From positions 1 through 64,000 of the forward strand of contig CALWVM010000011.1 in the NCBI GenBank assembly GCA_944384985.1: a stretch of 64,000 nt of DNA, in the 5' to 3' direction. Within the stretch, counting starts at the first letter, position 1. Each line of letters begins with the position of its first letter. Both the position numbers and the translations under genes were made by a program. Positions 8,923-15,910 of the stretch are shown here, one piece after another. A model generated the notes under the pieces. That model saw only the letters and a list, made by a program, of their open reading frames with translations. It was not told where the DNA came from and did not search any database. The stretch is from an uncultured Clostridia bacterium. Its GTDB lineage: Bacteria > Bacillota > Clostridia > Oscillospirales > Acutalibacteraceae.

Positions 8923-10242
8923 TTACAGCCTCCAATACTTGTAGCCTGCGGCTTCGTACTGCTTACGATCCAACAGACCCTTGATGTCAACGAGCACCTT
9001 ATTGCCGTTGTCACCCGGTTTGAACATTTTATCGAAGTCCGCCTGCGAAAGGCCTTTGAACGCTTCATGCGCCACGGCGAGCACTACCGCATCGCAGTCA
9101 CGAATCGTGTCCAAGCCGACGAATTCCACACCGTACAGGCGCTTGGCCTCATCCGCATCCGCCGTCGGGTCGGCGATCTGTGCCGTGATGCCGTATTCCT
9201 TGAGCTCGTTATAAATATCGATGATCTTTGTGTTGCGCGTATCCGGGCAGTTCTCTTTAAACGTAAAGCCCAGGATCGCGACTTTGGCGTTTTTGATCGA
9301 AACGTCCGCCGCAATCAGCTTTTTCACGACGTTTTCGGCGACGTATTTGCCCATGTCGTCGTTGATGCGGCGTCCCGACAGGATGATCTGGCTGTGGTAG
9401 CCGAGCTCTTCCGCTTTATAGGTCAGATAATAAGGGTCGACGCCGATGCAGTGCCCGCCCACAAGGCCGGGATAGAATTTGAGGAAATTCCACTTTGTGC
9501 CCGCAGCTTTGAGCACGGATTGTGTATCGATCCCCATTTTGTTGAAGATGATGGACAGCTCGTTCATGAACGCAATGTTGATGTCACGCTGGCTGTTTTC
9601 AATAACCTTGGCGGCCTCGGCAACCTTGATGCTCTCGGCGCGGTGCACGCCTGCTTCGACCACGAGCTCATAGACCTTCGCCACGGTGTCGAGCGTCTCT
9701 TCATCCATACCGCTGACGATCTTGGTGATCGTCTCCAGGCGATGCACCTTGTCGCCGGGGTTGATGCGCTCGGGGGAATAACCCACCTTAAAGTCCACAC
9801 CGCATTTCAAGCCCGACGCACGTTCCAAAATCGGCACACAGATGTCCTCGGTCACGCCGGGGTACACGGTGGATTCATACACAACAATGGAACCTTTGGT
9901 AAGATTGCGCCCAACGGTTTCGGACGCGCCCTCGACGGGCGTAAGATCCGGTGTGTGGTCGTTGTTTACGGGCGTGGGCACAGCGACGATATGGAACTTC
10001 GCTTCACGCAGCTTCGTTTCATCCGCCGTAAATTCCACGCTGCACGCCTTGACCGCGTCGCCGCCGACCTCGTTGGTCGGGTCGATGCCGCTTTTATACA
10101 GCTCGATCTTGGCAGCGTTTAAGTCATACCCGACGACCTTGACCTTTTTGGAAAAGGCAACTGCGATCGGCATGCCGACGTAGCCGAGCCCCACCAAAGA
10201 AATTTTTTCTTCTCCGTTGACGATTTTTTCATACAGAGACAT
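8923..10242 (-). CDS. UDP-N-acetyl-hexosamine 6-dehydrogenase (TviB/WbpO-like)
   Basis: 439 residues, full length for the UDP-glucose/ManNAc dehydrogenase family. Features: NAD motif SLVGLGYVGMPIAVAFS (about 15-30), VPTPVNNDHTPDL, YESTVYPGVTED, the catalytic-domain GLVGGHCIGVDPYYLTYKA segment with its nucleophilic cysteine, and C-terminal ILGFTFKENCPDTRNTK. The VGGHCIGVDPYY form and 439-residue length match TviB/WbpO enzymes that oxidise UDP-GlcNAc or UDP-GalNAc to the uronate. With the adjacent epimerase it should supply UDP-GalNAcA or UDP-GlcNAcA. Which hexosamine is oxidised first is not visible. Confidence 0.9.
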   Translation of the reverse strand: MSLYEKIVNGEEKISLVGLGYVGMPIAVAFSKKVKVVGYDLNAAKIELYKSGIDPTNEVGGDAVKACSVEFTADETKLREAKFHIVAVPTPVNNDHTPDLTPVEGASETVGRNLTKGSIVVYESTVYPGVTEDICVPILERASGLKCGVDFKVGYSPERINPGDKVHRLETITKIVSGMDEETLDTVAKVYELVVEAGVHRAESIKVAEAAKVIENSQRDINIAFMNELSIIFNKMGIDTQSVLKAAGTKWNFLKFYPGLVGGHCIGVDPYYLTYKAEELGYHSQIILSGRRINDDMGKYVAENVVKKLIAADVSIKNAKVAILGFTFKENCPDTRNTKIIDIYNELKEYGITAQIADPTADADEAKRLYGVEFVGLDTIRDCDAVVLAVAHEAFKGLSQADFDKMFKPGDNGNKVLVDIKGLLDRKQYEAAGYKYWRL

Positions 10243-11368
10243 GTTGCTCCACTCCTTTAGGCTGAATATCCATAATCTTCATAATATCCGTATTGACTTT
10301 ATTGACGTCGAACACTTCTTCCGCGATCCTGCGGCTCTGCGCGCCGAATGCGGCACACCCGGCGGGATCACGCAGCAGTGCAAGCGTTTTTTCCGCCACG
10401 GCTGCGGCATCCTTAACGGACACCAAATACCCGTTGACGCCGTCGCGCACCGTTTCACGGCAGCCGGGCGCATCGGTCGTTATGATCGCACGACCGCACG
10501 CCATCGCCTCCAGCACGCTTTTCGGCGTCCCCTCGTGGTAGGAGGGCAGCACAAACACGGATGCTTTTTCAAGGAATGGGCGTACATCCGCCTGTTCGCC
10601 GAAGTATTCCACCGTGCCGTCGGACGTGTAGGCATCCAAATCCGCGGGCTGCAGGGCGGAGGGGTTGCTGTCGAACGGCCCGACCAGCATGCAGCGCGCC
10701 TCGGGGTACGCCGCTTTCACAGCGCGGCAAGCGTCGAGATACTCCACAATGCCCTTATCTTTAATCAGCCGCCCGACAAACAGCACACCCGGCTTTTCGG
10801 GCAGCGGCATAACGGAAAACCGTTCCACATCCACGCCGGAGCCGTGAATCAACCGCGCCTTTTCGGGGTCAAGAACACCGAGCCGAACCAGTTCGTCGCG
10901 GTCGTCCGGGTTTTGCAGGATCACGGCGGGCGCATAGCGGCACGCCATCTTATACTGCACGGAAAGCACCTTGCGCAGCAGACGCGCTTTCGTGCCCTCG
11001 CCGCGAAAAATCGAACCCAAGCCCGCAATCAGCGGATAAAACTCGGTTATACCGCACCGCTTTGCCGCCATTGCGCCGTAGACGATCGGTTTTGCCTGAT
11101 AAGCGAAGATCTTGTCCGGCTTAAGCTCGCGCAATAACTTTTCTGTCGCACGCAGCATTTGGAGATCCGCAAACGGATTCATCCCGTTCCGGCTGACGGG
11201 AATCTGGCGATAGACGATGCCTGCCGCCGAAAATTCAGACGCCCATTCGGCCTCCGGCAGATTCCCCACGGCATATACCGTGTGCCCTGCATTGCAAAAC
11301 GCTCGCATCATGGGCATACGGAACCAAAACAGAGATTCCGTGTGTGCGCAAAGCACCAATATTTTCAC
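10229..11368 (-). CDS. Family 4 glycosyltransferase (CapM/WbdI-like)
   Basis: 379 residues, GT-B fold. It opens MKILVLCAHTESLFWFRMPM. It has AKPIVYGAMAAKRCGI near 100, the donor-domain start VLFVGRLIKDKGIVEYLDA near 195, and the box LPSYHEGTPKSVLEAMACGR with the E-x7-E signature. Second gene of the operon, directly after the initiating transferase, so it is the natural candidate for adding the second sugar to the lipid-linked intermediate. Its start overlaps the initiating transferase stop by four bases, and its end overlaps the dehydrogenase start by fourteen. Confidence 0.85.
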   Translation of the reverse strand: MKILVLCAHTESLFWFRMPMMRAFCNAGHTVYAVGNLPEAEWASEFSAAGIVYRQIPVSRNGMNPFADLQMLRATEKLLRELKPDKIFAYQAKPIVYGAMAAKRCGITEFYPLIAGLGSIFRGEGTKARLLRKVLSVQYKMACRYAPAVILQNPDDRDELVRLGVLDPEKARLIHGSGVDVERFSVMPLPEKPGVLFVGRLIKDKGIVEYLDACRAVKAAYPEARCMLVGPFDSNPSALQPADLDAYTSDGTVEYFGEQADVRPFLEKASVFVLPSYHEGTPKSVLEAMACGRAIITTDAPGCRETVRDGVNGYLVSVKDAAAVAEKTLALLRDPAGCAAFGAQSRRIAEEVFDVNKVNTDIMKIMDIQPKGVEQHVSV

Positions 11369-11985
11369 GACCGCACCTCCTCGTTCTCTGCTTTCGAAGA
11401 CACCGCGGCGCCTTCAACGACGCCGTCGTGCCGCAGAACGCTGCGAATCGTGCCGAAAAAGCATTTGAGGTCAAAGCGCAGGCTTATATTCTGACAGTAT
11501 TCGCCGTCCAGCTGCGCTTTCACGGCAATGGGCAGCTCATCGCGGCCGTTGATCTGCGCCCAGCCCGTAAGCCCCGGGCGCACGGCATTTGCCCCGTATT
11601 TGTCGCGCTCGGCGATGAGATCCGCCTGGTTCCAAAGCGCCGGACGCGGTCCAATAACAGACATCTGCCCGACAAAGATGTTAAAAATCTGCGGCAGCTC
11701 GTCAAGACTCGTTTTGCGTAAAAACCGCCCCACACCGGTAATATACCGGTTGGGGTCGGCAAGCAGATGCGTCGGGCAATCCTTGGGCGCGTCCGTGCGC
11801 ATGGTGCGGAACTTCCAAATCTGAAAGCTGCGCTTATCCTTACCGATGCGCCGCTGCTTAAACAGCACGGGCCCTTTGGAGGTGACTTTAATCAGAATCG
11901 ACAAAACCAGCATCAACGGAGACAACAGAACGATTGCTGCCCCCGATGCTGCCATGTCGAAAAAACGTTTGAAGTAAGAATACAA
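11365..11985 (-). CDS. Initiating undecaprenyl-phosphate sugar phosphotransferase
   Basis: 206 residues, the compact PglC/WcaJ-C-terminal form. One N-terminal hydrophobic reentrant helix (about 10-33) is followed by GPVLFKQRRIGKD, FQIWKFRTMR, RKTSLDELPQIFNI and MSVIGPRPAL. These hold the Asp-Glu catalytic pair and PRP motif of bacterial sugar transferases. It should load the first sugar phosphate onto undecaprenyl phosphate. It is the promoter-proximal gene, as usual for such operons. The start codon is TTG at 11985 behind a G-rich ribosome site; no ATG or GTG in frame fits better. Confidence 0.92.
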   Translation of the reverse strand: MYSYFKRFFDMAASGAAIVLLSPLMLVLSILIKVTSKGPVLFKQRRIGKDKRSFQIWKFRTMRTDAPKDCPTHLLADPNRYITGVGRFLRKTSLDELPQIFNIFVGQMSVIGPRPALWNQADLIAERDKYGANAVRPGLTGWAQINGRDELPIAVKAQLDGEYCQNISLRFDLKCFFGTIRSVLRHDGVVEGAAVSSKAENEEVRS

Positions 11986-12063
11986 AACGAAAGACCCCCC
12001 TGTTCGGCATGTAGGGAGAGCCCCCTCCCGACAGACCGAAAGTCATAACAATGTATTCGATTT

Positions 12064-12092
12064 ATTGTACTATCCCTGCTGTCAAAAGTCAA
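12064..12092 (-). promoter_or_regulatory. Sigma-A promoter of the capsule/exopolysaccharide operon
   Basis: Reading the minus strand, TTGACT (12092-12087) and TACAAT (12069-12064) are separated by exactly 17 bases. Transcription should start near 12057, giving a leader of about 70 bases before the TTG start of the initiating transferase. The leader contains a short G-rich hairpin near 12012-12029. No operator was recognised. Confidence 0.75.
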
Positions 12093-12188
12093 TGCTTTCC
12101 CCCCGAATTGTCCGTATAAATGTTGGTAATCCAGGGCTATTTTCAGCACTTTGCACAAAATACTTGCGTCGCTTTGGCTGCGAAATGC

Positions 12189-12222
12189 AAAAGCGGCGGG
12201 GAGACCGCAGTCCCCTCGCCGC
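12189..12222 (-). terminator. Rho-independent terminator of the phage-derived cassette
   Basis: Seven bases after the holin stop, the minus-strand RNA can form a G+C-rich hairpin with 12-base arms (12222-12211 with 12204-12193, one mismatch), followed by a short U run (12192-12189). It separates the lysis cassette from the capsule promoter downstream, so the cassette is a self-contained transcription unit. Confidence 0.8.
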
Positions 12223-12228
12223 CGGGAA

Positions 12229-12534
12229 TTATTGGGCCGATGTTTCGGTCGGCGCGTCAGCCGACGCCGCGGACGAACCGCCGCCCGAGCCTTTTTTCAG
12301 CTGCTTGACGACCTGGTTGCCGTAGACGGCAACGCCCGTGACCAAAACGCCCTGCACCACCGCGTCCACGGAAAATCCCAAGATCGCGAATGCGCCCGCA
12401 AGCCCGAATACAAGCAGGATGAGCGGGATGAATTTATCCGGGATCTTTTCGGTCTTTTTGAAAATCAGACCGAGCACGTTGAGCACGGGAATAAGAATCA
12501 ACGCATGCTCCATGATGAAATCCAGAAACTCCAT
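12229..12534 (-). CDS. Small holin-like membrane protein
   Basis: 101 residues with two or three hydrophobic segments (about 7-22, 37-54 and 60-76), a short KKTEKIPDK polar turn between them and a hydrophilic Gly/Ser/Ala-rich tail after LKKGSG. This is the layout of phage holins; the pattern recalls superfamily V (Hol44-type), but family assignment is by eye. Expected role: membrane permeabilisation that lets the adjacent muramidase reach the wall. The open frame extends to 12609, but the ATG at 12534 follows GGAGAGGAAAA and gives the normal holin length. Last gene of the cassette. Confidence 0.75.
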   Translation of the reverse strand: MEFLDFIMEHALILIPVLNVLGLIFKKTEKIPDKFIPLILLVFGLAGAFAILGFSVDAVVQGVLVTGVAVYGNQVVKQLKKGSGGGSSAASADAPTETSAQ

Positions 12535-12547
12535 TTTTCCTCTCCTT

Positions 12548-12823
12548 TCATCGGACTGCATACAGAAGTGCCGTGCCGAAGCCCGTGCCCGCCCCCGCGA
12601 GCACGGCAAGAATCAGCTTATCCCAAAGCCTGGCCGGACGCTCGCGCACCGTTTTAAGGCTTTCCTTGAGCTCCCCGAGCGTAACGAGCACATTGTCGAG
12701 TTTGGCATTCATTTCGGCACTTGCTACTGCGAAGCCGTTTGTTTTGGAATACAGATGTTTGACGTCCTCTTCAAGCTGTGTGATCCTGTGGGCATACAAA
12801 TCCTGTTCCGCCAAAGCGGTCAC
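12548..12823 (-). CDS. XhlA-like coiled-coil membrane protein
   Basis: 91 residues. Residues 1-65 are charged and heptad-like (ITQLEEDVKHLYSK, LDNVLVTLGELKESLKTV) and are followed by one transmembrane helix near the C-terminus (LILAVLAGAGTGFGTALLY). This is the architecture of XhlA/hemolysin-type proteins that sit beside holin and endolysin genes in Bacillus prophages and assist lysis. It overlaps the muramidase stop by four bases and is followed 13 bases later by the holin, so the three lysis genes form one block. No enzymatic motif is present. Confidence 0.7.
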   Translation of the reverse strand: MTALAEQDLYAHRITQLEEDVKHLYSKTNGFAVASAEMNAKLDNVLVTLGELKESLKTVRERPARLWDKLILAVLAGAGTGFGTALLYAVR

Positions 12824-13701
12824 CTCAAATCGCTTTTGTTGACATACCCCGTCACGTTGTCGCCGATCGGCGTTTTTCCGGCACGTTCGATCGAACTCGT
12901 GATGCGGTAGCGGCCGTTTATCTCCTTGCCGTCATACAGATAGAAGGTGCCGGACTTGTACGCCGCGGGCGTTTTCGCCGTGGCGGACACATACAGCGGT
13001 GTTTTGTCCAGCGTGACCATCATGCGGGCGGTAAAGTTGTTACCGCTGCCGCTTGCGCCGCCGGACGCTCCCTCGCGAGCAAAGCCGTTGAGCCCGTTGA
13101 CGCGCATAATGTTCGGGTAGTTTTTGTAGGCGTAGTCCAGATCGACCCTGCCCGCAATGCCGTCTACCGCGCCGTCGGACGTGTACTGCCACATCCCGTA
13201 GCTGCGCGAAAAGCTCGTACTCTTTGCCCAATGTGCAAGCCAGATGTCATATTTCTGGAAGATCTCGTCGGTAAGCTTGGAATTAAGCCACGACAGATTC
13301 ATATACACACAGACGTAATACCCCGCTGCCTCCATTTCGGAACAGAAAGCATTTACGATGGCGCTGACTTCCGCTTTGGAAAGCGATGCCTGCCCGTCAT
13401 CTTCTACATCATAAGCGATGGGGAATTCAAAGCTTTTGCCTTGCAGCAATTTCTTGCAATATGCCGCTTCGGCTTTTGCCTGATCAACGGTTTTCGCATA
13501 GCTGAAGTGGTAGGCGCCGATCGGCAGCCCTGCCGCTTTTGCGTTTTTATAATTTTCCTCGAAGTATTCGTCCTGCTGTCCCTCATAACGGCCGTAACCC
13601 GCGCGCAGCATGGCGAACTGCACGCCTGCATTTTTGACTTTTTTCCAATCAATCGCGCCCTGCCATTTGGACACGTCAATACCTTTGAATAAAATATCCA
13701 T
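12820..13701 (-). CDS. GH25 muramidase (phage-type endolysin)
   Basis: 293 residues. Residues 5-195 form a GH25 domain: FKGIDVSKWQGAIDWKKVK, MLRAGYGRYEGQQD, GAYHFSYA, the catalytic Asp-x-Glu in IAYDVEDDGQ (about 95-101), and MWQYTSDGAVDGI. After a Gly/Ser linker (about 212-222) comes a 70-residue SH3-like C-terminal domain, probably for wall binding. There is no signal peptide, so export should depend on the neighbouring holin, as in phage lysis. Function: cleavage of the MurNAc-GlcNAc bond. It lies 14 bases downstream of the fibre-like gene. Confidence 0.92.
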   Translation of the reverse strand: MDILFKGIDVSKWQGAIDWKKVKNAGVQFAMLRAGYGRYEGQQDEYFEENYKNAKAAGLPIGAYHFSYAKTVDQAKAEAAYCKKLLQGKSFEFPIAYDVEDDGQASLSKAEVSAIVNAFCSEMEAAGYYVCVYMNLSWLNSKLTDEIFQKYDIWLAHWAKSTSFSRSYGMWQYTSDGAVDGIAGRVDLDYAYKNYPNIMRVNGLNGFAREGASGGASGSGNNFTARMMVTLDKTPLYVSATAKTPAAYKSGTFYLYDGKEINGRYRITSSIERAGKTPIGDNVTGYVNKSDLR

Positions 13702-13715
13702 AAAATAACCTCCTG

Positions 13716-15338
13716 TTACAGCTTATTCTCTATGGCCTGAATCCTTGCCTCAAAATCGGCGGCGACCGCTGAAATATCGGCGGCATAGGCAATGTCCGCG
13801 CGAAGTTCGGGCGGCGAGACCTGCATTTGCCGCGCTGTCTGCGGCAGAATAAGCGTCTCTCCTTCGCCCGCCGTTACACGGTCCGCCGTCGCATACAGCA
13901 GCACAGGCGTCTGCGCGGCAAGCCAGCTTTCAATCTGGTCGGCAGGCTGTGCCGACAAAAGCGTCAGGACGTTGACCGCGTCCAAAAACACGCCTTCCGT
14001 ATTGCCTGTGGACGCAATATAGGACGCATAGTCTGCCGCCGTCGCGATGTCGTTTGGCATCACGGGCAGACACGAGCAGAGCACCGCCGTGCCGTTCATG
14101 TGCCGCGCGGGCAATTCTGCAGGGAGGAACAGCCGATAGCGATATGCCGTGTGTTCCCCGCTTTGCAGCGCCGCCGGTGCATCGTCGGAAAGCATTTCGG
14201 CTGTCAGCGTCACCGCCTGCGTGCGGCGGGTAAGCGCGCCGGTTGCAAAATCAAAGCTGTCGGCAAAGCCGCCCACGGCACGCAGGGGCTCCGAAAAACT
14301 CTTTTTTTGCAGCAAAACGGCGTCCGCCTCATAAATCCCCAGGCCCTGCCAATCCGTATCCAGCACATTCTGGAAGTTTTCCTGAGCGTAATGCACATGC
14401 GAGGCATACAATACACAAACACCGTCATCGGGCGCAGTAAACGTAAACATGCTTTTGCAGCTGCCGGCAGCGGTTTGATGACAAAACCAATAGTTGGTCG
14501 TACCGACTCTCAGGTACGCGTGCACATACTGTGACAGGCCCGAACGCAGTCGCACCAGCACATACGGTTTGCCGGGCGTAAGCGTGATGCGGTAGCGCGC
14601 ATAGGAGCTTTGCACATCGATGTAGGACTGATACTGCGCGCTGTCCAGCAGCCACGCGATCTGATTTTCCCCTGCGGTGATCTGCACGTCGGCGATCCCG
14701 TCTAGCGTATCTTTGGCGGGCGAAACACAAAGGCTTTGCACTGTGCCGCTGTCCGCAGACAGGGGCAGATCTTTTGATCCTTGTACAGCCATGCGCTTTT
14801 GCATCGGCAGACCGTAAAACGATTCGTCTACCTTGGAGGCGATCTCGGTTTTGTCCGCGTCGGTCAGGATGTACGCATCGCCCTTGTCGCCTTTTTCCCC
14901 TTTGAACGTATCGTTTTCGATGGCGGCAAGCAGACTGTTGATCGTAAATTCGTAATCGGCACACAGGCGCTTTTCCGTGTTTTCGAGCGGCGAAAAATGC
15001 AGCCGCACCGTCTGCGCCTTGATAAGCTGTTCAGTCACGCCGTCGGCGGATACCTGCACGATGTTCAAGACGCACAGGGCGGTCATTTGTGCAGAAATCT
15101 CCTGGGGGACGGAAAAGCGGATTTTACGTTCTTCGTCCGGCGTGAGGTATTCGGTACGCGACACGCCGGAAACGGTCACAAATTCCAGATAATACCGATA
15201 GTCCGCCGAAACGAGCGCTGCATCGAGCACAAATTCCAGCGCCGTAGCGTTGTGCTCGTACATATTGCCCGCCGTCAGATCCTGCGCAGGTTCGGGCAGC
15301 GTGGCGGGGACTTCTACGGTCACGATATTCTGCTGCAT
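13716..15338 (-). CDS. Phage tail-fibre/baseplate-like protein with collagen motif
   Basis: 540 residues. The N-terminal 145 residues look like a beta-sandwich (BppU-type upper-baseplate-like, by eye). A very short collagen-like GEKGDKGDAY segment and LTDADKTEIASKV helix follow near 148-168, a hallmark of clostridial phage tail and fibre proteins. The middle (about 200-380) is beta-rich and could bind carbohydrate, and the end (ADFEARIQAIENKL) is a short coiled coil. It starts inside the last codons of the regulator gene (19-base overlap). No capsid, tube, tape-measure or packaging gene is present, so its partner structure is unknown. Confidence 0.6.
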   Translation of the reverse strand: MQQNIVTVEVPATLPEPAQDLTAGNMYEHNATALEFVLDAALVSADYRYYLEFVTVSGVSRTEYLTPDEERKIRFSVPQEISAQMTALCVLNIVQVSADGVTEQLIKAQTVRLHFSPLENTEKRLCADYEFTINSLLAAIENDTFKGEKGDKGDAYILTDADKTEIASKVDESFYGLPMQKRMAVQGSKDLPLSADSGTVQSLCVSPAKDTLDGIADVQITAGENQIAWLLDSAQYQSYIDVQSSYARYRITLTPGKPYVLVRLRSGLSQYVHAYLRVGTTNYWFCHQTAAGSCKSMFTFTAPDDGVCVLYASHVHYAQENFQNVLDTDWQGLGIYEADAVLLQKKSFSEPLRAVGGFADSFDFATGALTRRTQAVTLTAEMLSDDAPAALQSGEHTAYRYRLFLPAELPARHMNGTAVLCSCLPVMPNDIATAADYASYIASTGNTEGVFLDAVNVLTLLSAQPADQIESWLAAQTPVLLYATADRVTAGEGETLILPQTARQMQVSPPELRADIAYAADISAVAADFEARIQAIENKL

Positions 15339-15745
15339 ACGGCACCTCCGTACTGTTTGACAAGTTCCGCAATGGGTTTGGCGGGGCGGGCAAGGCTGAA
15401 GTCCAGTAAAAACGGATACTTCAGATACATTTCGAGCTTTTTCCCCGCGGACTGTGCGAGCGTATACACACGCCCGCGCGTCAGCGCACAGCGGCGCGCC
15501 GCACCGGCAACACTCTCGCCCTCCATAAACAGCAGCTTTGCCACGGCGCGCTCTTCGTCGGTCAGCTCCCCTTCCAGCACGCTCTGCACAACTTGGCGAA
15601 GCACCTCTTGCCGGCTGCGCACCACGAACCGGGCGGTCGCGCCGTTTTGCACATCGCTGCCCGTGAGCGGTTCGAGCGCCTCGGTCAAATACAGGTATTC
15701 GCCCTCAGCGAGCACGAGGGGCTCTGTCTCATGGGAAATGGTCAT
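15320..15745 (-). CDS. Sigma-70 region-4-like regulator (ArpU/late-regulator-like)
   Basis: 141 residues. Residues about 52-115 (LEGELTDEERAVAKLLFMEG, then ESVAGAARRCALTRGRVYTL) match the helix-turn-helix spacing of sigma-70 region 4. Regions 1-3 are absent, so it is not a complete sigma factor. Small proteins of this kind control late lysis and packaging genes in Gram-positive phages (ArpU type); applying that here is inference. It is the first gene after the LexA-box promoter and overlaps the fibre gene. The start at 15745 has AAGGAG six bases upstream; the longer open frame to 15769 lacks a site. Confidence 0.65.
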   Translation of the reverse strand: MTISHETEPLVLAEGEYLYLTEALEPLTGSDVQNGATARFVVRSRQEVLRQVVQSVLEGELTDEERAVAKLLFMEGESVAGAARRCALTRGRVYTLAQSAGKKLEMYLKYPFLLDFSLARPAKPIAELVKQYGGAVCSRIS

Positions 15746-15764
15746 TGGATTCTCCTTTCTTGAT

Positions 15765-15792
15765 GGCAAGGGATGTCCGTTAACCCCTTACC
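15765..15792 (-). promoter_or_regulatory. Second leader hairpin before the regulator gene
   Basis: On the minus strand, 15792-15785 and 15772-15765 are complementary over eight pairs (one G-U) with a 12-base loop. The hairpin lies between the leader terminator and the ribosome site at about 15752-15757. It may shape translation of the regulator, or be an alternative fold of the leader. No function is shown by the sequence alone. Confidence 0.4.
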
Positions 15793-15804
15793 TTAGTCGA
15801 AACG

Positions 15805-15844
15805 AAAACAACACCTATACGCACGAGGCGCAAGGTGTTGTTTT
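15805..15844 (-). terminator. Perfect 12-bp hairpin terminator between clpC and the lysis cassette
   Basis: AAAACAACACCT (15805-15816) and its exact reverse complement (15833-15844) flank a 16-base loop. The minus-strand RNA has a U-rich tail (UUUUCGUUU), and the plus strand also ends in a T run, so it could work both ways. It lies downstream of clpC but also downstream of the LexA-box promoter, so it can both end clpC transcription and attenuate the cassette. Confidence 0.8.
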
Positions 15845-15850
15845 TGCTTA

Positions 15851-15864
15851 CGAACATTTGTTCG
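15851..15864 (-). promoter_or_regulatory. LexA (SOS) operator
   Basis: CGAACAAATGTTCG on the minus strand. It contains GAAC-AAAT-GTTC, which fits the Gram-positive LexA box GAAC-RNRY-GTTC at every position, and agrees with the longer Bacillus consensus CGAACRNRYGTTYC except at the last base. It lies about 7-20 bases downstream of the predicted start site, a normal position for a repressing LexA site. Confidence 0.75.
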
Positions 15865-15877
15865 CTTTGCATATTCT

Positions 15878-15905
15878 ATTATAAGGAGAATCCTGCGTTT
15901 GTCAA
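15878..15905 (-). promoter_or_regulatory. Consensus sigma-A promoter reading into the lysis cassette
   Basis: Perfect TTGACA (15905-15900) and perfect TATAAT (15883-15878), 16 bases apart on the minus strand. The -35 box begins five bases after the clpC stop codon. Predicted start near 15871. The only gene it can serve is the sigma-like regulator and the cassette behind it, beyond the 15805-15844 hairpin. Confidence 0.8.
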
Positions 15906-15910
15906 GAGGG

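Noticed and set aside
8884-10122. 412-codon plus-strand open frame opposite the nucleotide-sugar dehydrogenase
   Set aside because: It mirrors a clearly conserved enzyme on the minus strand, has no ribosome site and a His/Arg-rich translation typical of antisense frames in G+C-rich genes.
12229-15745. Functional tailocin or complete prophage
   Set aside because: No sheath, tube, tape-measure, baseplate set, capsid, terminase or integrase is present; only regulator, one fibre-like protein and lysis genes.
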